A stretch of DNA of 41,515 nt from Verrucomicrobiota bacterium (GCA_018823105.1 JAHJJH010000162.1:1-41515); one strand, 5' to 3'. Shown: positions 18,454-28,130, numbered from the stretch's first letter. A program made the numbers and translations. Notes: generated from the letters alone by a model not told the origin.

Positions 18454-18621
18454 GGAAGCACCGGCTCTCTTTCAGGTCTCGGGCCGCTATCGTCGGCGGC
18501 GTGCTGTGTCTGGCGTCCCTCTCGGCCGTTGTACGCGGGCGGGGCCCTTCCCGCCGCGCATTGAAAAAGGCCCCGTGGGCAGGGTCTTCATGAGTCGTCG
18601 GGCGCGCAAGACCCCGGGCGC

Positions 18622-18649
18622 TTGACTCCCTCCGGCTCTCTGGTAGCAT
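18622..18649 (+). promoter_or_regulatory. Candidate sigma70-type promoter for ppdK
   Basis: TTGACT (18622-18627), 16-nt spacer, TAGCAT (18644-18649), 50 nt upstream of the ppdK ATG. Confidence 0.45.
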
Positions 18650-18698
18650 GTGCGCGCCTTTTTTCACCTGAATGCATCACCAAAGGAGACGCAACATC

Positions 18699-21467
18699 AT
18701 GGCCAAGCAGACGAAGAGCCCGGCGAAGAAGAAGTACGTGTTTTTCTACGGTTTTGGGAAAAAACATACCGAGGGAGACGCCTCGATGAAGGCCATCCTC
18801 GGCGGCAAGGGCGCCAACCTGGCCGAGATGGCCAACGCGGGCCTGCCGGTTCCGCCCGGCTTCACGATTTCGACCGAGGCGTGCGCCTACTATTCCAAGC
18901 ACAACAGCCAATACCCCGCCGGCATGATGGAGCAACTGAAGGCCCAGCTTGCGAAGCTGGAAAAGATGACAGGTAAGAAACTCGGCGATCCGCGCGACCC
19001 CCTGTTGGTCAGCGTTCGGTCGGGCGCGGCCATCTCGATGCCGGGCATGATGGACACGGTGCTCAACCTCGGCCTCACGGACAAGTCCATCTGCGGGTTC
19101 ATTGAGAAGACCGGCCAGGAGCGCGCCGGCTGGGATTGTTACCGCCGCTTTGTGGACATGTTCGGCGATGTGGTCATGGGCCCGTCCACCGGCCTGACCC
19201 ACCACGACTTTGAAGTCGAAATGCAGCGGCTGAAGGACAAGTACGGCGCCAAGGAGGACACCGCCCTTACCGCCGACCAGCTCAAGGAGCTGGTGGACAT
19301 CTACAAGCGCGTGTATCAGCAGAAGGTCAAGAAGCCCTTCCCGCAGGACCCGATGGAGCAGCTCCGGCTGTCCGTCAACGCCGTGTTCGGTTCGTGGAAT
19401 TCCGAGCGCGCGGAGAAGTATCGCCAGATTAACAAGGTGACCGGCCTGCTGGGCACCGCCGTTAACGTCTGCACCATGGTCTTCGGGAACATGGGCAGCA
19501 CGTCCGGCACGGGCGTGTCCTTCACGCGCGACGGCGCGACGGGCGAGGACAAGCCGATGGGCGAATACCTGATCAACGCCCAGGGCGAGGACGTGGTTGC
19601 CGGTATCCGCACGCCGAAGCACCTTGAGGAAATGGTCAACGAACCCGACCCGCTGTGGAAAAAGATGTACGCGGAGCTGCGCGCGATCATGGCGCGCCTG
19701 GAACGCCACTACAAGTATCCGCAGGACGTCGAGTTCACCATCGAGCAGGGCAAGCTCTGGATGCTGCAGACCCGCAACGCCAAGCGCACGGGCCTGGCCG
19801 GCGTCCGCTGGGCCGTCGAGATGGCCACGGGCCGGGACGTGTTCGCCGGCAAGGCCCAGCCGAAGATCCTGAGCGCCAAGGAGGCCGTCCTCACGCTGCA
19901 TGGGAATGACCTGGAACAGCTCCTGTTCCCGATCTTCCACATCGAGGAAGAGAAGAAGGCCGAGGTGATTGCCACCGGGCTGCCCGCCGGGCCGGGCGCC
20001 GGCGTCGGCAAGATCGTCTTCTATGCCCACGATGCGGAGGCGATGGTCGGCAAGAACAAGGACGAAAAAGTTATCCTGGTCCGCCACGAGACCAGCCCCG
20101 AAGACGTCGGCGGCATGTGGGCGGCCCAAGGCATTCTGACGAGCACCGGCGGCATGACCTCGCACGCGGCGGTCGTCGCCCGCGGCTGGGGCAAATGCTG
20201 CATCGCCGGGGCCAGCGCGCTGCACATCAATTACGACACCCGGACCGTGACGGTCGGCCATAACACGCTGAAGGAGGGCGACTGGATCAGCCTGAACGGT
20301 TCGACGGGCATCGTCTATCGCGGCCAGATCGGCACCCAGGCCAGCCCGGTGGTGGAGGCCGTGGCCCACGGCAACAAGGAGGCCCGCAAGCACCCGATCT
20401 ACAAGATGTACAAGCAGGTCTCCGACTGGTCGGACGAGTTCCGCAAGATGAAGGTGCGGACCAACGCCGACCTGCCGAAGGACGCCGCGGTCGGCCGCGA
20501 GTTCGGGGCCGAGGGCATCGGCCTGTGCCGGACGGAGCACATGTTCTTCGAAGGCGAGCGCATCTGGGCCGTCCGCGAGTTCATCCTGGCGGACAGCAAG
20601 GAAGCCCGCGAGAAGGCCCTGGCCAAGCTGCTCCCGCTGCAGCGTGGCGACTTCGAGGGCATCTTCAAAGCCATGAACGGCCTGCCGGTCACTATCCGGC
20701 TCATTGATCCGCCGCTGCACGAGTTCGTGCCGCACGGCGCGAGAGAGCAGGAGGAAATGGCCACACGGCTGGGCCTCCCGGTCGAGAAGGTGGCGCAGCG
20801 GGTCAAGCAGTTACACGAGATGAACCCGATGCTCGGCCACCGCGGATGCCGGCTCTCCATCACCTATCCCGAGCTCTGCGTCATGCAGACCCAGGCGATC
20901 ATCGAGGCGGCCTGCAACGTGGAGAAGAAGAAGGTCAAGGTCCTGCCCGAGATCATGGTGCCGCTCGTCGGCGCCAAGACCGAGCTCGACTACTGCGCGA
21001 GGATCATCCGCAGCGTGGCCGAACGGATCATCAAGGACCGCAAGTCCAAGGTGAAATACCTGGTGGGCACGATGATCGAGATCCCGCGGGCGGCGCTCAC
21101 GGCCGACCAGATCGCGGAAAGCGCGGAGTTCTTCAGCTTCGGCACCAACGACTTGACCCAGATGACGTTCGGCTTCAGCCGCGACGACATCGGCTCGTTC
21201 CTGCCGGCCTATCTCAACGAGAAGATCCTCCCGGTGGACCCGTTCCAGACCCTGGACGCCGGCGGAGTCGGGCAGCTCGTGGAGATGGGCGTCAAGCGCG
21301 GGCGCGAGACGCGGCCGGACCTGAAGTGCGGCATCTGCGGCGAGCACGGCGGCGACCCCAACAGCGTGAAGTTCTGCTACAAGGTCGGCCTGAACTACGT
21401 GAGCTGCTCGCCGTACCGCGTGCCGATCGCCCGGCTGGCGGCGGCCCAGGCGGCCATCGTCCGGTAA
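18699..21467 (+). CDS. ppdK: Pyruvate, phosphate dikinase
   Basis: KKYVFFYGFGKKHTEGDASMKAILGGKGANLAEM, GGMTSHAAVVARGWGKCCIAG, EGIGLCRTEHMFF, SFGTNDLTQMTFGFSRDD, CGICGEHGGDP. Confidence 0.98.
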   Translation: MAKQTKSPAKKKYVFFYGFGKKHTEGDASMKAILGGKGANLAEMANAGLPVPPGFTISTEACAYYSKHNSQYPAGMMEQLKAQLAKLEKMTGKKLGDPRDPLLVSVRSGAAISMPGMMDTVLNLGLTDKSICGFIEKTGQERAGWDCYRRFVDMFGDVVMGPSTGLTHHDFEVEMQRLKDKYGAKEDTALTADQLKELVDIYKRVYQQKVKKPFPQDPMEQLRLSVNAVFGSWNSERAEKYRQINKVTGLLGTAVNVCTMVFGNMGSTSGTGVSFTRDGATGEDKPMGEYLINAQGEDVVAGIRTPKHLEEMVNEPDPLWKKMYAELRAIMARLERHYKYPQDVEFTIEQGKLWMLQTRNAKRTGLAGVRWAVEMATGRDVFAGKAQPKILSAKEAVLTLHGNDLEQLLFPIFHIEEEKKAEVIATGLPAGPGAGVGKIVFYAHDAEAMVGKNKDEKVILVRHETSPEDVGGMWAAQGILTSTGGMTSHAAVVARGWGKCCIAGASALHINYDTRTVTVGHNTLKEGDWISLNGSTGIVYRGQIGTQASPVVEAVAHGNKEARKHPIYKMYKQVSDWSDEFRKMKVRTNADLPKDAAVGREFGAEGIGLCRTEHMFFEGERIWAVREFILADSKEAREKALAKLLPLQRGDFEGIFKAMNGLPVTIRLIDPPLHEFVPHGAREQEEMATRLGLPVEKVAQRVKQLHEMNPMLGHRGCRLSITYPELCVMQTQAIIEAACNVEKKKVKVLPEIMVPLVGAKTELDYCARIIRSVAERIIKDRKSKVKYLVGTMIEIPRAALTADQIAESAEFFSFGTNDLTQMTFGFSRDDIGSFLPAYLNEKILPVDPFQTLDAGGVGQLVEMGVKRGRETRPDLKCGICGEHGGDPNSVKFCYKVGLNYVSCSPYRVPIARLAAAQAAIVR

Positions 21468-21487
21468 CCCGGCCAAAACAAGTACGG

Positions 21488-21523
21488 ACAAGCTCCGCTC
21501 CCCCGGGCGGGGCTTGTTGTTTC
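21488..21523 (+). terminator. Rho-independent terminator after ppdK
   Basis: ACAAGCTCCGC (21488-21498) / GCGGGGCTTGT (21507-21517), 11-bp stem with one wobble, followed by TGTTTC. Confidence 0.65.
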
Positions 21524-21606
21524 AGGATGCTTGCTTTTGCCCGGCCGATGCTGGCACAATATTTTGCTCGATATAGTGCGGCTTGAGCGAGAAAAAGCGC
21601 GGTACG

Positions 21607-22461
21607 ATGCAAAGCGAAGACAAAGGCATCAAGATCTACCTGCGCGAGATCGGGCAAACCGCCCTGTTGACGCGCGAGGACGAGGTCAAGCTGGCCCGCC
21701 GGATCAAGCGTGGCGATGAAGAAGCCCGGCAGCTCATGATCCGCGCCAACCTGCGCCTCGTGGTCAAGATCGCCCACGACTACGCGCAGTACGGGCTGCC
21801 CCTCCTCGACTTGATCTCCGAGGGCAACATCGGCCTGATGAAGGCCGTAACGCGCTTCGACCCGAAGAAGGGCGGGAAGTTGAGCACGTACGCCGCCTGG
21901 TGGATCAAGCAGTCCATCAAGCGGGCTCTCGCCAACCAGAGCAAGACCATCCGCCTGCCGTCCCACCTGGTGGACAAGATTTCCCGCATGCGGCGCGCTG
22001 AGCGCGGTTTTGCCCAGAAGCACGGCCGGGATCCCACGGAGGCGGAACTGGCCAAGGCCGCCGGCGTATCCGTCACCACCATCCGGATGTGGCAAACGGT
22101 CTCGCTCCGGCCCGCGTCGCTCAATGCCCCGATCGGCGACGAGGACAGCGCCGAGTATGGCGATATTATCGGAGATGACCGGAACGTATCGCCGGCGGAG
22201 GATATCTCGGACCGCCAATTAAAAGGCGAAATTGAGGGCCTGCTGGACCAACTGGGCAAGCGCGAGCGCGAAATCCTCATGTACCGGTACGGCCTGCGCG
22301 GCGTGAAACCGGAAACCCTTGAGGTTGTGGGCCGGCGTTTCAAGATCACGCGCGAGCGTGTCCGCCAGATACAGAACTCTACTGTGCTGCGCCTGCGCCA
22401 GATGCTGGAGGATCTGGATCAACCACAGCCAAGGACCGAGGAAAAGGAGGAAAGCCCATGA
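21607..22461 (+). CDS. Sigma-70 family RNA polymerase sigma factor (no region 1.1)
   Basis: IKIYLREIGQTALLTREDEVKLARRIKRGD (1.2), DLISEGNIGLMKAVTRFDPKKGGKLSTYAAWWIKQSIKRAL (2), region 4 ITRERVRQIQNSTVLRLR. Alternative start at 21583. Confidence 0.93.
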   Translation: MQSEDKGIKIYLREIGQTALLTREDEVKLARRIKRGDEEARQLMIRANLRLVVKIAHDYAQYGLPLLDLISEGNIGLMKAVTRFDPKKGGKLSTYAAWWIKQSIKRALANQSKTIRLPSHLVDKISRMRRAERGFAQKHGRDPTEAELAKAAGVSVTTIRMWQTVSLRPASLNAPIGDEDSAEYGDIIGDDRNVSPAEDISDRQLKGEIEGLLDQLGKREREILMYRYGLRGVKPETLEVVGRRFKITRERVRQIQNSTVLRLRQMLEDLDQPQPRTEEKEESP

Positions 22462-22982
22462 CTATCCCGGCATTGAAAAACGCCATTCGTGACATCCCGG
22501 ATTTTCCCAAGGAAGGTATCATTTTCAAGGACATCACCCCGCTGCTGGCCGAGCCGTCCCTGTTCAAGCTGGCCGTGGACACGCTGGCCGACCGCCATCT
22601 CGAAAGCCGCATTGACCGGGTATGCGTGGTGGAGTCACGCGGGTTTCTGTTCGGATCCGCCGTGGCCTATCGGCTGGGCGCGGGCATCGTGCCGATCCGG
22701 AAGAAAGGCAAGCTGCCCCACGAAACGCTGGAGGCCGCCTACGACCTGGAATACGGCACGGCCACGCTCCAGGTCCACGTGGACGCCTTCGAACCGGGGA
22801 CGCGCGTACTGCTCATCGATGACCTGCTCGCCACGGGCGGCACCGCCGAGGCCTCCGCCCGGCTCATCGAGCAACTGGGCGGAAAGATCATCGAGATCCA
22901 GTTCCTCATCGAGCTGGCCTTCCTCAACGGCCGCGAAAAACTCACCAAGTACCCGGTCTTCGCTCCAATTGTGTATGAGTGA
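22458..22982 (+). CDS. apt: Adenine phosphoribosyltransferase
   Basis: IRDIPDFPKEGIIFKDITPLL, VVESRGFLFG, VLLIDDLLATGGTAEA. ATGA overlap with upstream gene. Confidence 0.97.
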   Translation: MTIPALKNAIRDIPDFPKEGIIFKDITPLLAEPSLFKLAVDTLADRHLESRIDRVCVVESRGFLFGSAVAYRLGAGIVPIRKKGKLPHETLEAAYDLEYGTATLQVHVDAFEPGTRVLLIDDLLATGGTAEASARLIEQLGGKIIEIQFLIELAFLNGREKLTKYPVFAPIVYE

Positions 22983-25597
22983 GCGCGGCTGGACGTCCGC
23001 AGCGGCTGGCCTTGCCCGGAAAAAGTGTTGAGATGGACCGCCGCCAACTGCCCATTTTCGAGATCGAGCGCGAATTGATTGCGCAGGCCCGCGCGCAGCG
23101 CCGGCTGATCGTCCGCGCCCCGACGGGCTCGGGCAAGTCCACGCAAATCCCGCAGATGCTCCTTGACCACGGCCTGCTGGACGAGGGCTTGCCCCGCGCT
23201 TCGCGGGGCCGCGCGGTCATTCTCCAGCCGCGGCGGCTGCCCACCCGCCTCCTCGCCGCCCGCGTGGCCTCCGAGCGCGGGGTGAAACTCGGCTCGGAAG
23301 TGGGCTACCAGATCCGCTTCGAAAATGTCGCCGGGGCCGACACGCGCCTTCTCTATGAAACCGAGGGCGTCCTGCTTCGCCAGATGCTCTCCAACCCCCG
23401 TCTCGACGGTGTCTCGGCCATTCTCTTCGACGAATTTCACGAACGGCACCTGTACGGGGACGTGACACTCGCCCGCGCGCTCCAACTCCAGCAAACGACC
23501 CGGCCCGACCTGCGGCTCATCGTCATGTCCGCCACTCTGCCCTCCGGCCCGCTGGAGGACTACCTGTCTCCGTGCGCGGCGTTGGAGGCCGAGGGGCGCC
23601 TCTTTCCCGTAGCCATCGAATACATCGACCGTCCCGTGGATTTCGACCGCACCCCGGCGTGGGAAATCGCCACGGCCGAATTCGAACGGGTCTGCCGCGA
23701 GGGGGATCCGGGCGATACGCTGATCTTCATGCCCGGGGCCTACGAGATCGCACGGACTGTCCAGGCCTTGGGCAACTCCGCGGCCGCGCGCGGCCGGATT
23801 ATCCTCCCGCTGCACGGCGAGTTGCCCCACGCCGACCAGGACGCCGCCGTGACCGGATACGACCGGCCGAAAATCATTGTGTCCACCAATGTGGCGGAAA
23901 GCTCGCTGACGATCGAAGGGGTGAAGCTGGTCCTCGACAGCGGCCTGGCCCGGATTCCTCGTTTCGACCCGGCGCGCGGCATCAATACGCTGCTGGTGGA
24001 AAAAATCAGCCGCGCCTCGGCCGACCAGCGGTCCGGCCGGGCCGGGCGCACCGCCCCCGGCCGCGGCGTCCGCCTGTGGACGGAACGCGAACACGCCGGG
24101 CGGGCGCTCCAGGAAGTTCCCGAAATCCGCCGCCTGGATTTGTCCGAGGTGATGCTGACCCTGCGCGCGGCGGGGGCCGGCGACCTGCGTGAGTTTCACT
24201 GGTTCGAGCCGCCGGAGCCGCGCGCGCTGGATCGCGCCGAGACGCTGCTGCGCGACCTCGGGGCGCTGGACGCGGCGACGGGTGCCGTTACGGAACTGGG
24301 CCGTCGGATGGTCGGGTTTCCCGTGCATCCACGCTATGCCCGGATGCTGATCGCCGCGGAATCTTTCGGCTGCGTCCGGGCCGTCGCCCTGATCGCCGCG
24401 CTCACGCAGGGCCGCTCGCTCTGGATGCGCAAGCCGGACAAGTCCACCCGCGAGCAGCGGGAGGAAGTGCTGGGCGAGGAGGGCGCCTCCGACTTTTTCG
24501 GCCTGATGCGCGCCTTCCGCTATGCCGATAGCCATCACTACGACGTGGCGGCCTGCCATCGGCTGGGCATCCACGCCAATACCGCGCGACAGGTCCGCGC
24601 GCTGGCGGGCTTTTTCCTCGACCTCGCCGAAAAAACCGGGCTGAAGATCGAGGACCGCGCCCCGGAGACCGAGGCGATCTGCAAATGCATCCTGACCGGA
24701 TTTTCCGACCAGGTCGCCCGGCGCGTGGATACGGGGACGCTGCGCTGCCTGATGGTCCACGGCCGCAAGGGGGTGCTGGCGCGGGAGAGCGCGGTCCAGG
24801 ACAGCCCGCTGCTCGTCGCGTCCGAAGTCCGCGAGGTCGAGGGCCGCGGCGGTGAATTGAGCGTGATCTTGAGCCTGGCCACGGCGGTTCGGCCGGAGTG
24901 GCTGGAAGAACTGTATCCCGGCGACTTTCACGAACAGGTGGACGTGGAATACGACGCGGCCGAGCGTCGCGTCACGGCCTGGCGTCGCCGGCTGTTCCGC
25001 GACCTGGCCCTGGAGAGCCGCCGCGTGGATCCGCCGCCCGCGGACGCCGCCGCGGATATCCTGGCCGAGGAGGTCATTAAAGAGAATATTTCGCTGCCTC
25101 GCTGGGATGAAACCACGGATCAATGGATCGCGCGGGTCAACAGCCTGGCGGCCTGGTGCCCTGAACTGGGGCTGGCCCCGTATTCCGAAAAGGACCGCTG
25201 GTTGGTCATTCGAGTCATCTGCAGGGGCGCCGTTGCGGCACGCGATTTGAAAGACCGGCCTGTGACGGCGGCCTTCAAGGATCAGATGGATCCTTCCCGG
25301 CGCGCGCTGGTGGAGAAGCATGCCCCCGAGAAGATCGAGTTGTCCAACGGACGCCGTGCCCGGTTGGTGTATACCGAGGGCGAGTCGCCGCACATGGCCC
25401 TGCGCATCCAGGACCTGTACGACGTCTCCGACAGCCCGAAGATCGCGAAGGGCCGGGTCCCCGTCGTTGTGGAAATCCTCGGGCCCAACCATCGTCCCGT
25501 GCAAGTGACCCGCGACCTGGCGGGTTTCTGGCGCGACCATTACCCGCGCGTGAAAAAGGAAATGCAGCGGAAATACCCGAAGCACGAGTGGCGATGA
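22979..25597 (+). CDS. hrpB: ATP-dependent RNA helicase, HrpB-like (DEAH box family)
   Basis: APTGSGKSTQIPQ, LQPRRLPTRLLAARVASE, ILFDEFHERHL, MSATL, STNVAESSLTIEGV, QRSGRAGRTAPG, HrpB-type C-terminus. GTG start overlaps the apt stop; internal ATG at 23033 possible. Confidence 0.93.
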   Translation: MSAAGRPQRLALPGKSVEMDRRQLPIFEIERELIAQARAQRRLIVRAPTGSGKSTQIPQMLLDHGLLDEGLPRASRGRAVILQPRRLPTRLLAARVASERGVKLGSEVGYQIRFENVAGADTRLLYETEGVLLRQMLSNPRLDGVSAILFDEFHERHLYGDVTLARALQLQQTTRPDLRLIVMSATLPSGPLEDYLSPCAALEAEGRLFPVAIEYIDRPVDFDRTPAWEIATAEFERVCREGDPGDTLIFMPGAYEIARTVQALGNSAAARGRIILPLHGELPHADQDAAVTGYDRPKIIVSTNVAESSLTIEGVKLVLDSGLARIPRFDPARGINTLLVEKISRASADQRSGRAGRTAPGRGVRLWTEREHAGRALQEVPEIRRLDLSEVMLTLRAAGAGDLREFHWFEPPEPRALDRAETLLRDLGALDAATGAVTELGRRMVGFPVHPRYARMLIAAESFGCVRAVALIAALTQGRSLWMRKPDKSTREQREEVLGEEGASDFFGLMRAFRYADSHHYDVAACHRLGIHANTARQVRALAGFFLDLAEKTGLKIEDRAPETEAICKCILTGFSDQVARRVDTGTLRCLMVHGRKGVLARESAVQDSPLLVASEVREVEGRGGELSVILSLATAVRPEWLEELYPGDFHEQVDVEYDAAERRVTAWRRRLFRDLALESRRVDPPPADAAADILAEEVIKENISLPRWDETTDQWIARVNSLAAWCPELGLAPYSEKDRWLVIRVICRGAVAARDLKDRPVTAAFKDQMDPSRRALVEKHAPEKIELSNGRRARLVYTEGESPHMALRIQDLYDVSDSPKIAKGRVPVVVEILGPNHRPVQVTRDLAGFWRDHYPRVKKEMQRKYPKHEWR

Positions 25598-26208
25598 AAA
25601 AAGTCTTTTCTGAATCCCTGCGCATCCTGCCCGACGACTGGCTGAACCCGTTACCGCTGGCGCACTGGTTCCCCGCGGGCGGGGCCGGGCAGCGCCCGCT
25701 GGAAGTCGACGTGGGATGCGGCAAGGGCCGATTTCTGCTCGCGCGCGCCGCCGCGCACCCGGACGCGGATTTTCTCGGCGTGGACCGAATGATCGGACGG
25801 CTTCACAAGATCGACCGGAAAGCCGTCCGGCACGGACTGACGAATATCCGGTGGCTGCGGCTGGACGCCTACTACGCCGTGACCTACATGATCCCGGAGA
25901 ACTCCGTCACCACGTACTATATTTTCTTTCCCGACCCCTGGCCTAAGAAACGGCACCGTGAGCACCGGCTGTTTAACGCCCCTTTCCTGGATTCGCTGTT
26001 TCGGACGTTGAAGGCGGGCGGGCAGGTGCACTTCGCCACCGATCATCTTCCGTACTTCGACGACGTCGTGGCCGTGATCAAGGCCGACAAGCGCTTCGCC
26101 AAGATTCCGCCTTTTGAACCAGCCGGGGAGGAGCGGACGGATTTCGAACTGCTGTTCCTGGGCAAAACACCGATCGGCCGGTATTCCTTCGAGAAACAAC
26201 GGGGCTGA
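25594..26208 (+). CDS. trmB: tRNA (guanine-N7)-methyltransferase
   Basis: VDVGCGKGRFLLARAAAHPDADFLGVDR, IFFPDPWPKKRHREHRL. ATGA overlap with hrpB. Confidence 0.94.
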   Translation: MKKVFSESLRILPDDWLNPLPLAHWFPAGGAGQRPLEVDVGCGKGRFLLARAAAHPDADFLGVDRMIGRLHKIDRKAVRHGLTNIRWLRLDAYYAVTYMIPENSVTTYYIFFPDPWPKKRHREHRLFNAPFLDSLFRTLKAGGQVHFATDHLPYFDDVVAVIKADKRFAKIPPFEPAGEERTDFELLFLGKTPIGRYSFEKQRG

Positions 26209-26237
26209 CGGCCTGCTTTTCCTGTCCGTGACCAACG

Positions 26238-26337
26238 GGTGGGCCGGGCGCTCCGCGCACGGCATTTTTCGCCCAACTGATCCCGCGCGACGGAGCGCGC
26301 GGGCCACCTTCCTGTAGCCGGCTTCGGCGAAGCTGGC
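26238..26337. repeat. Composite REP/BIME-like palindromic region
   Basis: GGTGGGCCGGGCGCTCCGCGC pairs imperfectly with GCGCGACGGAGCGCGCGGGCCACC. Second hairpin GCCGGCTTCG-G-CGAAGCTGGC (26317-26337). Confidence 0.6.
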
Positions 26338-26375
26338 GCCAAGCCGCGTACATTGACCAAGCCGGAGGTTATGAT

Positions 26376-26412
26376 TGATGTCTTGACATCATTACTTATG
26401 ATGCTATGATGC
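26376..26412 (+). promoter_or_regulatory. vapBC promoter with overlapping palindromic operator and tandem repeats
   Basis: TTGACA (26383-26388), 16 nt, TATGAT (26405-26410). Palindrome TGATGTC-TT-GACATCA (26376-26391). Tandem TATGATGC x2 (26397-26412). Confidence 0.8.
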
Positions 26413-26416
26413 TTGC

Positions 26417-26662
26417 ATGAGGACTACGCTTACGATAGACGACGACGTGCTGGACAAAGCACGATCCCTTGCAGAGAAGCTCCGCGCGCCCTTCCGCCGG
26501 GTAGTCAACGAGGCGCTTCGCGCGGGATTGCCAGCGGTCGAGAAGCCGCCCGCCCATCGGCCCTTTCACACCAAGCCCCGCAAGCTCGGGTTAAGAGCCG
26601 GCCGGAATCTGGACAACATCCAGGAACTGCTTGCGCAAATTGAAGGCGAGGCCCACCGGTGA
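26417..26662 (+). CDS. vapB: VapB-family antitoxin
   Basis: MRTTLTIDDDVLDKARSLAEKLRAPFRRVVNEALRAGL, GTGA overlap with a PIN-domain gene. Confidence 0.9.
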   Translation: MRTTLTIDDDVLDKARSLAEKLRAPFRRVVNEALRAGLPAVEKPPAHRPFHTKPRKLGLRAGRNLDNIQELLAQIEGEAHR

Positions 26663-27090
26663 TCCTGGTGGATGCCAACCTCCTGCTGTATGCCGAAGAC
26701 CAGTTGAGCCGTCGTCATGCGGCGGCGCGGGAGTGGTGGGATAACCAGTTGTCTGGAAAAACACCCGTGTGTCTTTGCTGGACAGTAGTGGGCGCCTATA
26801 TCCGTATCGGGACCAATCCCCGCGTCTTCGAACACCCCCTGTCGCTCGATCAGGCCCTCGCTCGCGTGCAAAGCTGGCTGGACCAGCCATGTACGCGCAT
26901 CGTGCTGCCGACCGAGCGACACTGGATCGTGTTCCGGAAGATGATGACCGAGGGACAAGCGGTCGCCAACCTTGTCAGCGACGCCCATCTCGCCGCGTTG
27001 GCCGTCGAACATGGCTGCGAACTGATGTCCACCGACGCCGACTTCTCGCGCTTCCCGGGCGTCAAGTGGACCAATCCGCTGGGTTACTAG
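26659..27090 (+). CDS. vapC: VapC-family PIN-domain ribonuclease toxin
   Basis: MILVDANLLLYAED, ...LVSDAHLAALAVEHGCELMSTDADFSRFPGVKWTNPL (PIN acidic residues). Confidence 0.93.
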   Translation: MILVDANLLLYAEDQLSRRHAAAREWWDNQLSGKTPVCLCWTVVGAYIRIGTNPRVFEHPLSLDQALARVQSWLDQPCTRIVLPTERHWIVFRKMMTEGQAVANLVSDAHLAALAVEHGCELMSTDADFSRFPGVKWTNPLGY

Positions 27091-27357
27091 CAACCCGAAG
27101 CGTACGTTCTGCCGGCGTAAGTGCTTGATGCTCTATGAAAACCTGTGGTCCTACCCCGATCCAGCGTCAACCGACGGAGGCTGAAATATGCCATTCTGCA
27201 ATCCTGCAAGGACTGACCTTCCCCCTTCCCTCATAGGCTTGGAAAAATCTCGCGTCGAGCACAACCTTGAGCCAGGATTAAGAATCAAATCGCGGAAGAA
27301 TTATCATGAAAGCGAGGGGTTTGCTGTTTGCTGACGAAAATACAACGGGGAAACACA

Positions 27358-28077
27358 ATGAAGACCTTTATACTTCTTGCGACTTGTGCGTTGTCATTTC
27401 AGGCTTATGCCGATGAAATAACCTTTAACAACGGCAAGAAGTATTCTTGTGACATACTTTACTACAGCAACTACACGTTTTGCTTGATTGTTGACGGGGC
27501 CACACAGCGTGCCGCAATAAAGAATATTAACAACATAATTTTTAACGCGGTCGAAACAACGCAATCTGATTTCATGGCTGATAGCAGTACAGATCTTGCC
27601 CCCGTTGCCGCTGCCATATCAGAATATTATACCCAACCCATAGCACCTACTGAAACGGTTACTGAATACATTAAGAAAAACAAATACGGGGAAGCTCTCA
27701 CCACGTGCGATATTAGCGATATTAAGCTGAAACTGATTGAACTCGAAGGCAAGCCAATCAAACTCGTATTTTACTATAGATATGACATTAAACAGGTGAA
27801 TACTAACGAGTATCAAGTACACTTGTACGACAAAGACATGAACAGCGTGAACATGATATTCCCAGCCGTTGCTTTAAGCTATGTAAAACAAGTGATGGAA
27901 CGCTTTGTTGTTTCTGCTGTATCACAAAAGAAATACGCGCTTTATGGAGTACTGTTGGGCGAGAGGGATTTAGTCGCATTCAATAGACTATACTGGTATT
28001 CGGCGAGCTGCATCTTCGTACCATTAGGGCGCACGATGAAAAAAGAGGTTGGCGGGGCTGTTAGCTATTCGTGGTGA
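27358..28077 (+). CDS. Secreted hypothetical protein
   Basis: MKTFILLATCALSFQAYADEITFNNGKKYSCDILYYSN... signal peptide. AT-rich relative to flanks. Confidence 0.65.
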   Translation: MKTFILLATCALSFQAYADEITFNNGKKYSCDILYYSNYTFCLIVDGATQRAAIKNINNIIFNAVETTQSDFMADSSTDLAPVAAAISEYYTQPIAPTETVTEYIKKNKYGEALTTCDISDIKLKLIELEGKPIKLVFYYRYDIKQVNTNEYQVHLYDKDMNSVNMIFPAVALSYVKQVMERFVVSAVSQKKYALYGVLLGERDLVAFNRLYWYSASCIFVPLGRTMKKEVGGAVSYSW

Positions 28078-28130
28078 CTGACGCGGATGGAATCTCTCCG
28101 AAAGAGAGCAGGTTCCTTCCGGGGAAAAAG

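Noticed and set aside
18588-20735. 715-aa minus-strand ORF
   Set aside because: Antisense to ppdK; a high-GC artefact with repetitive R/H/L composition and no family motifs.
21552-21569. Sigma54-like -24/-12 site (TGGCAC...TTTGCT) upstream of the sigma factor
   Set aside because: GG-to-GC spacing is 11 nt instead of the strict 10; a weak sigma70 reading (TTGCTT-N18-CACAAT) is equally plausible.
22739-25585. 948-aa minus-strand ORF
   Set aside because: Antisense to hrpB/apt, whose motifs are unambiguous on the + strand; GC-driven spurious ORF.
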